Assembly: GCA_029259845.1 (NCBI GenBank)
Contig: JAJDEI010000039.1
Span: forward strand, 28,463 to 92,462
Source: Planctomycetaceae bacterium
GTDB taxonomy: Bacteria > Planctomycetota > Planctomycetia > Planctomycetales > Planctomycetaceae
Length of the DNA: 64,000 nt
Reading direction: 5' to 3'
Every line of letters begins with the position of its first letter. Positions within the stretch are counted from its first letter, which is position 1. Positions 50,065 to 59,962 of this stretch are shown here, in pieces. Below the pieces are notes generated by a model. That model did not search any database, had not been told where the DNA came from, and was given only the letters and a program-made list of their open reading frames with translations. The position numbers and the translations under genes are program-made.

Positions 50065-53040
50065 TCACTCCGGCGGTGCCTCTCCCAATGGCCACAGCTC
50101 GAAGCGACGGACGAACACTTCGGCCTGTTCGGTTTGGAGCAGCAGCTTGCCGGAATCCGGCTCGGCGTCGAAGGCTTTGTTCACCACAACGCCATTGACT
50201 TTGTAAGTCAGTTTCCCGCCGTCAGCGATGACGTCCATGCGCGTCCACTCGCCGAAGGGGCTTTCCACGTCGTCACGCCCGCGGAAACCGACCGTATCGG
50301 CCCAGTCGACGTCGCGACCGTACCAGTTGATGCGACCGCCGGAGAGCGCGATTTTCTCGCCTCCCTCTTTCCAGACTTTTTCGCCGTCGCGGTCCTTGGT
50401 GATTTCCGCTGAGAGAGAGGTCGGCAGGGCTTGGCCCAGTTCCGGATCCTTGCCGGTCAAGACGAGGATGTCGCCCACGCCGCCTTCGATAATTTGAGCC
50501 TCGAAGGACGCCATCCAGGTGTTGCCGTATCCTCCATCCGGCCCCCAACAGTGCAGCAACAGGCCGGAATCCCGCGCCCGGTCAACGCGGTTCCCCCAAG
50601 TCTTCCCGCCCCACTTGAACTCGACGATCAGATGGTAGTCGCGATACGCCTGATTGGTGATCAGCCCGCCGTAACCGTCACCAGAAATATGGATCATGCC
50701 GTCTTCGACGGTGAACACCTTTTTCGGATCAGAATACTTCGATCCACGAATCCACGTGTAGAAGCCTTCGAGGTTGCGGCCGTTGAAGAGCTTGATCGGG
50801 CCTTCAATGGGGCGAACCGCCAAATCCCGTGACGGGGGACTCGCCGCTTCGCCCGGCAGTTCGCGGATGGCGATGTTGCGGAACGCGACCGGGTCGTTGT
50901 GTCCGGCGAAGCCGAAGTGCCCGCTCTTCCGTTTCGCGCCGGGAGGAACTTCGCCATCCTTGGATTCGCTGACGTCGTTGAGATCGGCATCCAGAATGGC
51001 CGTGCCGTTGAGTTCCACCTTAATGCGCGATCCCCGGACGGTGACCTGTTGGAAGTTCCACTCGCCGGCAGGCCGCAGGTAGCCGGGGTGAGCCGCGACG
51101 AGCCCATAGACCGAGCCGTGATACTGCCGCGGGTCGAGTTGGTCGTGCTTGGGATAGGCTGCGTCGAGCACCTGCAGTTCGAGCCCCTCCAAATGCGGCT
51201 GTCCTTCGCCGGGGTAGCGAATCGCCAGCCCGTTGTTACCGCCCGGCGGCAGCTTGAACTCCAACCGTGCGACGAAGTCCGCGTATTCCTTTTCGGTGAA
51301 CAGCGTCCCCCCCTGCCCCTGCTTGCAGACAATCGCATCGTCGACGACTTCGTAGTTGTCCGTTGCCCCGGTCCAGCCGCTGAAATCGCTGCCGTTAAAA
51401 ATCGGCTCAAACTGCTCGTCGTCACGGGCCGCCAGAATCGCGGTGGCCTCCGTCGGCGGGATCTCGCGGACATACAGTTCGCGGAAGTAGAGTGTGTTGC
51501 CGTGGTTCTGCAACTCAATCTGACCACGCCGATAAATTGGCAGGTTGCGGTCCCAGAGGTTTTCCATCACGACGTCATCGGAGACGAGCTGACCATTCAG
51601 TTTGACCGTCACCCGTTCACCGACCATGCGGATGTAAAACGTGTTCCACTCGCCCACGGGGTTGTCGGCTTTCCTCAACGGAAAGCGGGGATGGTCCTTG
51701 TTGTTCCACAGCGACCCGGACCCGTTCTCGGCTCCGTGCCGAAAGTAGTCTTCGAACTCCGTATCCCAAATCTGCACCTGCGGGCTGCCTCGCAGGTAGA
51801 TGCCGCTGTCGCCCGCTTCGAGAATCTTCCAGTCGACGTACAGTTCAAAGTCGCCGTAGTCCTTGTCGGTGCACAGGCTCTTCCCTTTGCCATCGAACAC
51901 CAACTCGCCATCAACGACCTTCCAGTGCGCCCGCATGACTTCGTCGGCCTCTTTCTGAGCCGCCGCAAGTTCTTCGGGCGACATGGCCGCGCGGCTCTTG
52001 GGGTTGCCGACGAGCCCTTTCCAGCCGGCCAAATCTTCGCCGTTGAACAGCGGCGTGAACCCGGCGGCCTTCTGCATCACGCGGGAGAGTTTGACTTCGG
52101 CCCCATTCTGCCGCTTGCTCTCATCGGCGGCCTCCATGAATGCGTAGATTTCCAGCGTCTCTTCGGCAGAGACCGGCGGCTTACCCGTGCGGAAAAACTT
52201 GACGATCTCCACGACCAGAGGGCGATAAGTGTCGTACGAGCCGACGGCCCCTTCCCCCTTCTCGCCGACCGCCTTGCCTCCGTAGCCTTTGCCTTCGCGA
52301 AAGACGCCCACGCGCCCGCCGTCCCACTGCCCGGTGACAACAATCTTGCCGTCCTCGGTTGTCCGTTTGACCGACTGGCAACCTGTGCCCATGACGGTGA
52401 ACAGAGACTCCACACCGTGAATGCCGTACCAGAACAGGTCCGGGTGGGTCTTCTCGATCTTCGCCGGACTGTGTGTCTCCGCATACCTGATCCGCCCCAG
52501 CGAACCGCCGCGCGCGTCCTGGGAATTCTTGCCGAACCGCAACGACGACGAAGAGAACACGGGCACTCCCGCCTGCTGGGCTTCGCGGAAGATGGCGATC
52601 GCATCCTCGAATGACCCGGCGACCGGCTTGTCGATGAAGACCGGCTTGCCCGCCTTCAGCACCGGACGCAGTTGCTCCAAATGAGGCCGCCCGTCGTTGG
52701 TTTCCAGGAGCACTGCGTCGACCTGTGTGAGCAACTCGTCAATCGAACCGACGATTTTTACGCCATAGTTCTGAATTTCCTTGGTATATGCCGGCACGCG
52801 GCTCGTGCTACTTTCGATGTCCGGGCTCCCTGGGGGAGAGACCGCCACGACGCGGCAATTGGCTAACTCCGGCGGAGCGTTCTCGTCGTTCAACACCTTC
52901 GTGAACGCGATCGCATGCGACGTGTCCAACCCGATGATGCCGACGCGAATCGGTCTTGCTGTTTCGGCGGCATGACCGGCGACCGAGATCGCCGCCAAGA
53001 CAAGGCTGAGAAAAACCGTGCGAACCATCGTGCCCATCAT
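50065..53040 (-). CDS. Exported Gfo/Idh/MocA oxidoreductase fused to three DUF1080 domains
   Basis: 991 residues from the ATG at 53040 (GGAG 6 nt upstream). Signal peptide RTVFLSLVLAAISVAGHA. Residues about 25-345: Gfo/Idh/MocA NAD(P)-dependent oxidoreductase (VGIIGLDTSHAIAF Rossmann start, KPVFIDKPVAGSFEDAI catalytic-Lys-type motif). Then three DUF1080 (3-keto-disaccharide hydrolase-like) beta-jelly-rolls at about 355-555 (TPLFNGEDLAGWKG), 565-765 (EPIFNGSDFSGWTG) and 770-985 (IKLFNGRNLEGFYTW). DUF1080 occurs often in planctomycete glycan degradation. The fusion suggests oxidation of a sugar to the 3-keto form followed by non-hydrolytic or hydrolytic cleavage on one polypeptide, but that is inference. 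Upstream and downstream regions carry repeats. Confidence 0.88.
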   Translation of the reverse strand: MMGTMVRTVFLSLVLAAISVAGHAAETARPIRVGIIGLDTSHAIAFTKVLNDENAPPELANCRVVAVSPPGSPDIESSTSRVPAYTKEIQNYGVKIVGSIDELLTQVDAVLLETNDGRPHLEQLRPVLKAGKPVFIDKPVAGSFEDAIAIFREAQQAGVPVFSSSSLRFGKNSQDARGGSLGRIRYAETHSPAKIEKTHPDLFWYGIHGVESLFTVMGTGCQSVKRTTEDGKIVVTGQWDGGRVGVFREGKGYGGKAVGEKGEGAVGSYDTYRPLVVEIVKFFRTGKPPVSAEETLEIYAFMEAADESKRQNGAEVKLSRVMQKAAGFTPLFNGEDLAGWKGLVGNPKSRAAMSPEELAAAQKEADEVMRAHWKVVDGELVFDGKGKSLCTDKDYGDFELYVDWKILEAGDSGIYLRGSPQVQIWDTEFEDYFRHGAENGSGSLWNNKDHPRFPLRKADNPVGEWNTFYIRMVGERVTVKLNGQLVSDDVVMENLWDRNLPIYRRGQIELQNHGNTLYFRELYVREIPPTEATAILAARDDEQFEPIFNGSDFSGWTGATDNYEVVDDAIVCKQGQGGTLFTEKEYADFVARLEFKLPPGGNNGLAIRYPGEGQPHLEGLELQVLDAAYPKHDQLDPRQYHGSVYGLVAAHPGYLRPAGEWNFQQVTVRGSRIKVELNGTAILDADLNDVSESKDGEVPPGAKRKSGHFGFAGHNDPVAFRNIAIRELPGEAASPPSRDLAVRPIEGPIKLFNGRNLEGFYTWIRGSKYSDPKKVFTVEDGMIHISGDGYGGLITNQAYRDYHLIVEFKWGGKTWGNRVDRARDSGLLLHCWGPDGGYGNTWMASFEAQIIEGGVGDILVLTGKDPELGQALPTSLSAEITKDRDGEKVWKEGGEKIALSGGRINWYGRDVDWADTVGFRGRDDVESPFGEWTRMDVIADGGKLTYKVNGVVVNKAFDAEPDSGKLLLQTEQAEVFVRRFELWPLGEAPPE

Positions 53041-53230
53041 TGTGAACTCCACGACACCCAACTCAGCGTGACTGCATCGCCACGACCGATCAGTGCCCTT
53101 GACCATCGTTGAATGACGCGCACAAAGCGCGTCCCTGTTGAGCCGCAACGTTCCAATCCACAAGCCGTCGCGCGGCAACTGACTTTCCACGTTTCCCTAT
53201 CGTCGCCCGGATGCCCTCAGGAATCAACTC

Positions 53231-53409
53231 TGCCGGACAACCAGGGCGGTTCAAAGATTGAAGCTGGGGAACCTCGTAACCCGAAGCGTCAGCGAGGGAC
53301 GAATCGCTCACTCACGTTCGCTTCCTCGCTGACGCTTCGGGTGACCATTGAGCTTGTCCCGGTCGGTCTTCTCCAAAGTGAATCTTTGAGTGGCCCTGAT
53401 CGGACAACG
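53231..53409. mobile_element. 155-bp non-autonomous element (copy 2) with terminal inverted repeats and 12-bp duplication
   Basis: The element is 53243-53397: AGGGCGGTTCAAAGATT at the left, and the complement of its right end is AGGGCCACTCAAAGATT, with inner stem AACCCGAAGCGTCAGCGAGG against its complement. Same length as copy 1 and about 93% identical. The 12 bases on each side (53231-53242 and 53398-53409) share the 8-mer CGGACAAC in the same register, four end positions differing. It lies upstream of the Gfo/DUF1080 gene and downstream of the CAAX protease. Confidence 0.8.
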
Positions 53410-53516
53410 ACACGCCCGGTTGGATGCAGTCGCTGATTGACGTTGGCCCACCATCCTCAGGCTTAGGCCGCAGATGACGCGGATCGGACGGATCGCCGCG
53501 ATCCAGAACCGCCTCC

Positions 53517-53546
53517 CGAATCAGAGCCCGGAGCGTGAGCGACGGG
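53517..53546. repeat. 30-bp short dispersed repeat (copy 2)
   Basis: Matches 44761-44790 at 28 of 30 positions (CGAATCAGAGCCC-GAGCGT-AGCGACGGG). It lies 21 nt beyond the CAAX protease stop. Confidence 0.5.
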
Positions 53547-53567
53547 ACTGCGGGACCCAACGCGCGG

Positions 53568-54233
53568 TCACCACAGCCACCACGTGCCGGTCGACAGCAC
53601 ATACGCCCCCAGGACGAGATTGCTGACTCCGTGGGCCACGATGCAGTCCCAAAGGTCTCGTTTCCAGTACAGCAGGCCATTCAGCAGCATGCAGTAACAG
53701 GCGGCTGCCAACCATTCCGGATGAGCCAGTGTGAACAACAGCGTCACCAGCACGAACGAGGTCACCTGGAATTTGCCCAGCGGCACGTCCTCCCAATCGG
53801 GCGAGATGATCCAGCGGAGCAGAAAGCCCCGCCAGAACAGTTCTTCAGCCACCGGCACTAGCACCGCCAGACCGGCCAGTCGCACAGTGACGAAACCCCA
53901 CACCGCCAGCGGATGCGATAACTCTTGAAACGGGTTGAAGCCACTCCGCTCGCCCGGTCGCAGCCACTCCGGCAGGACACTCGCGATCCGCGCTTCCAGC
54001 CGCAATTCACTCAAGCCGATCCAGAGCGCAATGCCGACGAACCCCACCACGACCGCCCCGGCAACGCGTCCATGCGGTACGATGATGCGGCGTCCTCGCA
54101 ACAGCCCGCAGGTGACGGCCCCCACCAGCACAACGACCGCAACGTAGGCCACCGGATACCGGTCGGGTACTTGCGATGCGAAGCTCGTCCCCAGCACGTA
54201 AAGAATAAACGGGACCACATACGATTTTGTCAT
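53568..54233 (-). CDS. CAAX-type (CPBP) membrane metalloprotease, exosortase-associated kind
   Basis: 221 residues from the ATG at 54233; a start at 54272 is also possible. Six or more helices with the CPBP motifs VPVAEELFWRGFLL (Glu-Glu and Arg), FTLAHPEWLAA (His) and IVAHGVSNLVLG (His/Asn). This arrangement corresponds to the CAAX prenyl-protease-related proteins found near exosortase systems. No exosortase or PEP-CTERM protein is seen in this window, so its substrate is unknown. Convergent with no gene; the repeats lie beyond its stop. Confidence 0.8.
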   Translation of the reverse strand: MTKSYVVPFILYVLGTSFASQVPDRYPVAYVAVVVLVGAVTCGLLRGRRIIVPHGRVAGAVVVGFVGIALWIGLSELRLEARIASVLPEWLRPGERSGFNPFQELSHPLAVWGFVTVRLAGLAVLVPVAEELFWRGFLLRWIISPDWEDVPLGKFQVTSFVLVTLLFTLAHPEWLAAACYCMLLNGLLYWKRDLWDCIVAHGVSNLVLGAYVLSTGTWWLW

Positions 54234-54549
54234 CTGCGACGACGATTCCCTTCGTGTGAGACTGGTTGACATTCCCCGCTGCGTGGGGGATGAAGATTAG
54301 CGAGACGAGCCGGCGCGTCCCTTGGCTCGCGGCCCGGCATGCTGTGTATCAACCGGCCAGGCACGCATCCTACTGCCACGAACCCATCAAGACCACGAGC
54401 AAAGACCTGCCGGTGCAGCGGTTCCGATTCTGAAAGAGATGGCCGAATGGTACAATGCGGCCAGAGACCGTCCCAATCCGCACTGGTGCCGACGGTGCCG
54501 ATGCTGGTTCTTTCCGGTCGTCGCTCCGACACTTTGGCTTGAAATCGAT
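54234..54549. other. Divergent intergenic region
   Basis: 316 bases between the CAAX protease (minus) and the PSCyt1 gene (plus). Promoters for both expected; none could be defined. No repeat or small gene seen. Confidence 0.35.
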
Positions 54550-56943
54550 ATGCCCAAGACGACCACCGTTTGTCTATTGGCCAGCGTGCTGTTTGGGCGA
54601 GCCTCAATCGCTGCCGACCGGGACATCGATTTCACACGGGATGTCGCACCCATCTTTGAGAAGCATTGCTTGCTGTGCCACAAAGCGGGCCACGCCGAGG
54701 GTGACTTGTCGCTGGCGACCGGCGACGGGTTGCGCGAAGCAGGCTACGTCGTGCCGGGTGACCCGGAGGGGAGCCACTTGATCGCTCTCGTTACTCCGTC
54801 TGATGGCCAACGGCCGGAGATGCCGAAGACCGGGACGCCGTTGACCGACGCGCAAGTTGAGGTGCTGCGCCGGTGGATTCAGGACGGCGCGGAATGGCCT
54901 GATGATGCCCTGTTGCCCGCTCTGTGGTCGCTCGCGCCGATCACGCCGATCGATTTGAATCGCCCGGAGGACGTCGAGGAGCCGTCCCACTGGTCCCGTC
55001 AACCGATCGACCGCTTCGTCCTGAAGAGACTCCGCGACCAGGGACTGAAGCCCGCGCCGACCGCCTTGCGGCGCGAGTTGATCCGCAGGCTCAAGTACGA
55101 CTTGCTCGGCTTGCCCCCCACACCCGAAGAAATCGCAGCGTTTGTGAATGACCGTCGCGATGATGCGTGGGAACGTCTCGTCGACCGATTCCTCGCTTCG
55201 CCGCACTTGGGCGAACGCTGGGCGCAGCACTGGCTGGATGTCGTGCGTTTCAGCGAGAGCAACGGTTTCGAGGATGATGCACCGCGACCGCACGCCTGGC
55301 CCTATCGCGACTACGTGATCCGCAGCTTCAACGAGGACAAGCCGTACGACCAGTTTGTCCGCGAGCAAATTGCCGGCGACGTCCTCGCACCAATCACCCA
55401 CGACAGCATGATCGCGACCAGCATGCTGGTGAACGGGCCGTTTGACCATGCTGCCGCCGTTTCCGCCAGCAAGACCGAGCAACTCCGTGCCCGCGAAGTC
55501 ATGCTCGAGGAATTGCTCACAACGATCGGACAAAGCATTCTCGGCCTCACGGTCAATTGTGCGCGATGCCACGACCACAAGTTCGATCCCATCCCCCAGG
55601 AGGACTACTACCGCATCAAGGCCGTGTTTGAGGGAGTGCTGCAGGCAGATAGCAGTGCCTTCCGGGCGCAGCCCGTTCTCACTCCCGACGAAGCAACCCA
55701 ATGGAACCGGGACCAGGAAGCGCTCAAAGCCGCCGAAGCGGTACTCGCCAAGCTGCGGGAACAGCGAGCCGCACTCGATGACACCGGCACCCCTCCGCCG
55801 TCAGACACTCCTCTGCCGTCAGGCAAAGAGACAACTCCGAGGCAACAGGAAGGAACGGGTACGGACGCCGTGGCCATCCAGCAGTTGGACGGCCGAATCG
55901 CCGATGCCGAACAGCAAGTGGCAGTGGTCCGGCAGCGGCTCGACAGTTTCCCAAAGGCGCTCATCGGAATCCGCAAGCAACCCGCTCCGACGGTCCTCTT
56001 CGAGCGGGGCGACATTCGCGCCCCCGGCCAACCGGTAAGTGCCGCCGGCCTGTCAGCGGTCAAGCAACTGCCGTCGCAATTGGGAATTGACCAACACGCG
56101 GAGGAGGCCGAGCGCCGCCGCCGGTTCGCCCACTGGGTCACTGAACCGCGCAACCCGCTGACCGCCCGCGTCATCGTCAATCGCGTCTGGCACCATCACT
56201 TCGGCGTGGGCATCGTCGAGACGCCCAGTGACTTCGGCGCCAACGGCGGCCGGCCAAGCCATCCGGAACTGCTCGATTGGCTTGCTGCCCGCTTTATCGC
56301 AGACGGATGGTCGCTGAAAGAATTGCATCGACGAATTCTGACATCGGCCACCTGGCGGCAGTCGTCCCAGTTTAACGCGCGAGCCGCGAGTGTCGATGCC
56401 GACAACCGGCTGCTGTGGCGATTCACTCCCCGCCGGCTCGATGCGGAAACCGTCCGCGACGCCATGCTGTTTGCGAGCGGGGAGTTGAGCCCCCAACTCG
56501 GCGGTTCAAGTTTTCAGCCCTTCACAACAACAACGTTTAACACGACGTTCTACCATCTGTTTGACAAGGGCGATTCGGAGTTCAATCGCCGCACGATCTA
56601 TCGCATGCATCTCAACACCGGTCGCGACCCGTTGCTCGACGCACTGGACTGCCCTGCCCCGTCCGTACTGACGCCTCACCGGCGCCAAACCATCACGCCG
56701 CTGCAGGCGCTCGGGCTCATGAACGACACGTTCGTGCTGCGACAGGCCGAAAAACTCGCCACTCGGCTCGAACAGAACAAATCCGATCCGAACCAGCAGA
56801 TCGGGGAACTGTGGCAACGCACGCTGGGCCACGAACCGGATCCGGACGACCTCGCCCGCGCTGCGGACGTCATTTGTCATGCGGATCTCCAGACGCTGTG
56901 CTGGGTGCTGTTCAATTCAAGCGAGTTCTTGCAAATCCGATGA
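54550..56943 (+). CDS. PSCyt1-DUF1549-DUF1553 exported c-type cytochrome protein
   Basis: 797 residues from the ATG at 54550. Signal TTTVCLLASVLFGRASIA, then the planctomycete cytochrome domain with CLLCH (about 42-46; FTRDVAPIFEKHCLLCH...LSLATGDGLREAG), DUF1549 (about 145-350, with RELIRRLKYDLLGLPPTPEE and a second CARCHDHKFDPI haem motif) and DUF1553 (about 520-790, ARVIVNRVWHHHFGVGIVETPSDFG, MHLNTGRDPLLDALDCPAPS). Between them is a coiled-coil-like linker. Typical first gene of a DUF1501-containing locus; thought to act in degradation of complex polysaccharides or sulfated glycans. The DUF1501 gene follows 44 nt downstream. Confidence 0.92.
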   Translation: MPKTTTVCLLASVLFGRASIAADRDIDFTRDVAPIFEKHCLLCHKAGHAEGDLSLATGDGLREAGYVVPGDPEGSHLIALVTPSDGQRPEMPKTGTPLTDAQVEVLRRWIQDGAEWPDDALLPALWSLAPITPIDLNRPEDVEEPSHWSRQPIDRFVLKRLRDQGLKPAPTALRRELIRRLKYDLLGLPPTPEEIAAFVNDRRDDAWERLVDRFLASPHLGERWAQHWLDVVRFSESNGFEDDAPRPHAWPYRDYVIRSFNEDKPYDQFVREQIAGDVLAPITHDSMIATSMLVNGPFDHAAAVSASKTEQLRAREVMLEELLTTIGQSILGLTVNCARCHDHKFDPIPQEDYYRIKAVFEGVLQADSSAFRAQPVLTPDEATQWNRDQEALKAAEAVLAKLREQRAALDDTGTPPPSDTPLPSGKETTPRQQEGTGTDAVAIQQLDGRIADAEQQVAVVRQRLDSFPKALIGIRKQPAPTVLFERGDIRAPGQPVSAAGLSAVKQLPSQLGIDQHAEEAERRRRFAHWVTEPRNPLTARVIVNRVWHHHFGVGIVETPSDFGANGGRPSHPELLDWLAARFIADGWSLKELHRRILTSATWRQSSQFNARAASVDADNRLLWRFTPRRLDAETVRDAMLFASGELSPQLGGSSFQPFTTTTFNTTFYHLFDKGDSEFNRRTIYRMHLNTGRDPLLDALDCPAPSVLTPHRRQTITPLQALGLMNDTFVLRQAEKLATRLEQNKSDPNQQIGELWQRTLGHEPDPDDLARAADVICHADLQTLCWVLFNSSEFLQIR

Positions 56944-56987
56944 GAGGGACCGACCATCAGAGGCAACCGTACGACGAGGCGACAGCG

Positions 56988-58427
56988 ATGAGAGACGACG
57001 ACGCGACAACCATTAGCCAGACACCTCTGTTGCGGCGTCATTTCCTCGGCGACGCGGCCCTCGGAACCAGTGCCATCGCTCTGGCGTGGCTGCTGGAACG
57101 TGATGCCCGTGCGGACACGCAACAGCCGGTTGCCCACTTCGCTCCCCAAGCCAAACGTCTGATTCACATCTTCTCCCCCGGTGGGGTGAGTCAAGTCGAC
57201 ACGTTCGACTACAAGCCGGAACTCGAACGCCTCGACGGCCAACCGCTAACCGGCAAAGGTGACATCGACACCTTCTTCGGCCGGCCGGGAAATCTTCGCA
57301 AGAGTTATTACCGGTTTGCGCGGCACGGGCAGAGCGGCCAATGGGTCAGCAAACTGTTCCCCCATCTGGCGAAATGCGTCGACGATCTGACGTTCATCAA
57401 ATCGATGGTCACAAAAAGCTCGTCCCACACGCCGGCCTGTTTTCAGATGAACACCGGCTTCACCATGAACGGCTTCCCCAGTCTGGGGGCATGGCTGTCG
57501 TATGGTCTGGGCACGGAGAACGAAGAACTCCCCACATTCGTCGTCCTCCCCGACCCGCGCGGCTTGCCAAACGGCGGGTCCAACAACTGGAGCCAGGGCT
57601 TCCTGCCGGCTCAGCATCAAGGCGTCGCGTTTCGCACGGGCGGAAACGGTCCGATCGCCCATCTCAAAACACCCGCCTCGGTCGACGTGTCGCATCGGCG
57701 GATTGGCGTCGCTGCCCTGCTGGCCATGAATCGCGACGTTGCTACAGCACATCCCGACGAAGATGCGCTCCTCGCACGTGTCCGGGCCTACGAACTGTCA
57801 GCACGCATGCAGGCCAGCATCCCCGAAGCGGTCGAACTCGATGACGAGACCGCGGAAACACGCCGGCTCTACGGCGTGGACCATCCGGCCATTGGAGGGT
57901 CGGCCCGCAACTTTCTGTTGGCCCGGCGGCTCGTCGAGCGCGGCGTCCGCTTCGTGCAAATCTTCAACGGGGGCGCCCTCGGTTCGCCACGGATCAATTG
58001 GGACGCCCATGAAGACGTCCGACGCAATCACGACAATCAGGGGATTCAGCTCGACCAACCGTGCGCCGCGCTGCTCACGGACCTCAAACGCCGCGGGCTG
58101 CTGGAAGACACGCTCGTCGTCTGGTCGTCGGAATTCGGTCGCACGCCGTTCACAGAAGCCAAAGGCTCGGGCCTCGGACGTGACCATCACCCGGATGTTT
58201 TCACCACCTGGATGGCCGGCGCGGGACTCAAACCGGGCATCAGTTACGGAGAGTCCGACGAGGTCGCCTACAAACCGGCGGTAAACCCCGTGACCGTCTA
58301 CGATTTCCACGCGACCATCCTGCACCTGCTGGGCATCGACCACGAACGGCTCACCTACTACCACAACGGCATCGCCCGACGACTGACCAACGTCCACGGC
58401 CATGTGATCCAGGACATCCTTGCCTAG
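56988..58427 (+). CDS. DUF1501 exported protein (locus 1)
   Basis: 479 residues from the ATG at 56988 (GAGG 8 nt upstream); an ATG at 56940 that overlaps the upstream stop (ATGA) is an alternative. Tat-like start LLRRHFLGDAALGTSAIALAWLL, then the sulfatase-superfamily-related DUF1501 fold: LIHIFSPGGVSQVDTFDYKP, NTGFTMNGFPSLGAW, VVWSSEFGRTPFTEAKGSGLGRDHHPDVFTTWMAGAGLKPG. Its usual partner is the DUF1549/DUF1553 protein directly upstream; together with the next sulfatase they form a coherent glycan-processing cluster. Catalytic role not established. Confidence 0.92.
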   Translation: MRDDDATTISQTPLLRRHFLGDAALGTSAIALAWLLERDARADTQQPVAHFAPQAKRLIHIFSPGGVSQVDTFDYKPELERLDGQPLTGKGDIDTFFGRPGNLRKSYYRFARHGQSGQWVSKLFPHLAKCVDDLTFIKSMVTKSSSHTPACFQMNTGFTMNGFPSLGAWLSYGLGTENEELPTFVVLPDPRGLPNGGSNNWSQGFLPAQHQGVAFRTGGNGPIAHLKTPASVDVSHRRIGVAALLAMNRDVATAHPDEDALLARVRAYELSARMQASIPEAVELDDETAETRRLYGVDHPAIGGSARNFLLARRLVERGVRFVQIFNGGALGSPRINWDAHEDVRRNHDNQGIQLDQPCAALLTDLKRRGLLEDTLVVWSSEFGRTPFTEAKGSGLGRDHHPDVFTTWMAGAGLKPGISYGESDEVAYKPAVNPVTVYDFHATILHLLGIDHERLTYYHNGIARRLTNVHGHVIQDILA

Positions 58428-58498
58428 AAACATACGATTCCAAAAATCGGCGAACACCCGCAACGATACTTGCGGTTTCGCATGACGAAAGCCGCACC

Positions 58499-59782
58499 AT
58501 GAATCGATTCCCCTTTCTGTTGGCAGTTGTCGTTGCCTCTCTCGGGCAAAGTGTCTTTGCTGCCGGGCGTCCGAACTTTCTCATCATCCTGGCCGATGAT
58601 GTGGGCCGGGACGCGATCGGATGTTACGGGGGACGGTCGTATGCAACGCCGTCGGTGGATGCGCTGGCGGCGGAGGGGTTGCGGTTTGAGCAGGCGTACG
58701 TGATGCCGGTCTGTCATCCGACGCGGACCACGCTGTTGTCAGGGCGGTACCCGTTTCGACAGGGGCATCCCCGCTGGGGCAGTTATCCCCGCGATGAAGA
58801 GAAGACGACGTTCGCGGCACTGCTCAAGGAGGCCGGCTATGCGACGGCGATTGCCGGCAAGTGGCAACTCGGCTTGTTGAAGAACGATCCGCAGCAGCCG
58901 CGCCGCATGGGGTTTGCGGAGTCCTGCCTGTTCGGCTGGCATGAGGGGCCGCGCTATTGGGGACCGCTGCTGTACGAAAACGGAAAAGCGCGTCGTTATT
59001 CGGACGGCACGTTCGGGCCGGACGAGTCTGTGGAGTTCCTCACGCGGTTCATGCAGCAGCACAAGGAAGGCCCGTTCCTGGCGTTCTATTCGATGGCGCT
59101 CAGCCACGCCGTGACTGATGATCTCGACCAACCCGTCCCCTTTGGGCCGGGCAAAGACCGGTACGAGAGTTACGCCGACATGATGGCCGCGATGGACGAG
59201 CGTGTCGGACGAATCGTGGGTACGGTTGACGAGTTGGGAGTCTCGGACCGGACGATGGTCCTGTTTCTCGGCGACAACGGCACGGCAGCGAAGTCGATCG
59301 TGCGGGCTGAGGGAGGCAAATACATCCAGGAGCCGGTCCTCTCGGAGACGACGTGGGGCCTTGTTCCCGGCGGCAAGGGATCCCTGAGCGATGCCGGGAC
59401 CCGCGTGCCGTGGATCGTCCGCTGGCCGGGCACGGTACCGGCCGACCGCACTACGGAGGCGCTCGTAGACGGTAGCGACTTACTCCCCACGCTGCTCGAA
59501 TTGGCCGGCGTGCCCCTGCCGCCGAACGTCGAACTGGACGGTCGCAGTTTTGCCGCCACGCTGGCCGATCCGCAACAGGGCCGCCGCGATTGGGTCTACG
59601 CGGAGCATCGCGGCAACAGCTTTGTCGCCGACGAACGCTGGAAGCTGATGTCCGACGGAAAACTGTTCGACCGCGCAACCGACCCTCTCGAGACCAAGCC
59701 GGTTCGCGCTGACTCCTCAGAAGTGACTGCCGCTCGGAAGAAGCTCGATCAAATCGTCGAGCAACTGCGACCGCCCCGCTGA
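58499..59782 (+). CDS. Exported sulfatase (formylglycine type)
   Basis: 427 residues. Signal FPFLLAVVVASLGQSVFA. N-terminal metal site PNFLIILADDVGRDAIGCYGG, the maturation motif CHPTRTTLLSGRYP (Cys72, C-X-P-X-R, converted to formylglycine by a modifying enzyme) and the later FLGDNGTAAKS and GGKGSLSDAGTRVPWIVRWPG. Hydrolyses a sulfate ester, probably on a marine or plant glycan. No anaerobic or FGE maturase in the window. Third gene of the cluster; 71 nt after the DUF1501 gene. Confidence 0.93.
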   Translation: MNRFPFLLAVVVASLGQSVFAAGRPNFLIILADDVGRDAIGCYGGRSYATPSVDALAAEGLRFEQAYVMPVCHPTRTTLLSGRYPFRQGHPRWGSYPRDEEKTTFAALLKEAGYATAIAGKWQLGLLKNDPQQPRRMGFAESCLFGWHEGPRYWGPLLYENGKARRYSDGTFGPDESVEFLTRFMQQHKEGPFLAFYSMALSHAVTDDLDQPVPFGPGKDRYESYADMMAAMDERVGRIVGTVDELGVSDRTMVLFLGDNGTAAKSIVRAEGGKYIQEPVLSETTWGLVPGGKGSLSDAGTRVPWIVRWPGTVPADRTTEALVDGSDLLPTLLELAGVPLPPNVELDGRSFAATLADPQQGRRDWVYAEHRGNSFVADERWKLMSDGKLFDRATDPLETKPVRADSSEVTAARKKLDQIVEQLRPPR

Positions 59783-59962
59783 TACAACAGACCCGCTCAA
59801 TTCCCGATCGACCGATTCCTCGCCCAAAGCCGCTTGCGGATTAGCAACACGTCCAGGGAACCGACTGCGTCGTTCGCCCTTCCCTCCCGCAAGCGTCGCT
59901 GCCGAATGCCACGAACCCCACAATTCGCCATCCCTCCCGTGAGAACCCGCAATGGACGTCAG

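Noticed and set aside
50899..52614. 571-codon plus-strand frame opposite the Gfo/DUF1080 gene
   Set aside because: The minus strand encodes clear DUF1080 and oxidoreductase motifs; this frame is open only because of high GC third positions.
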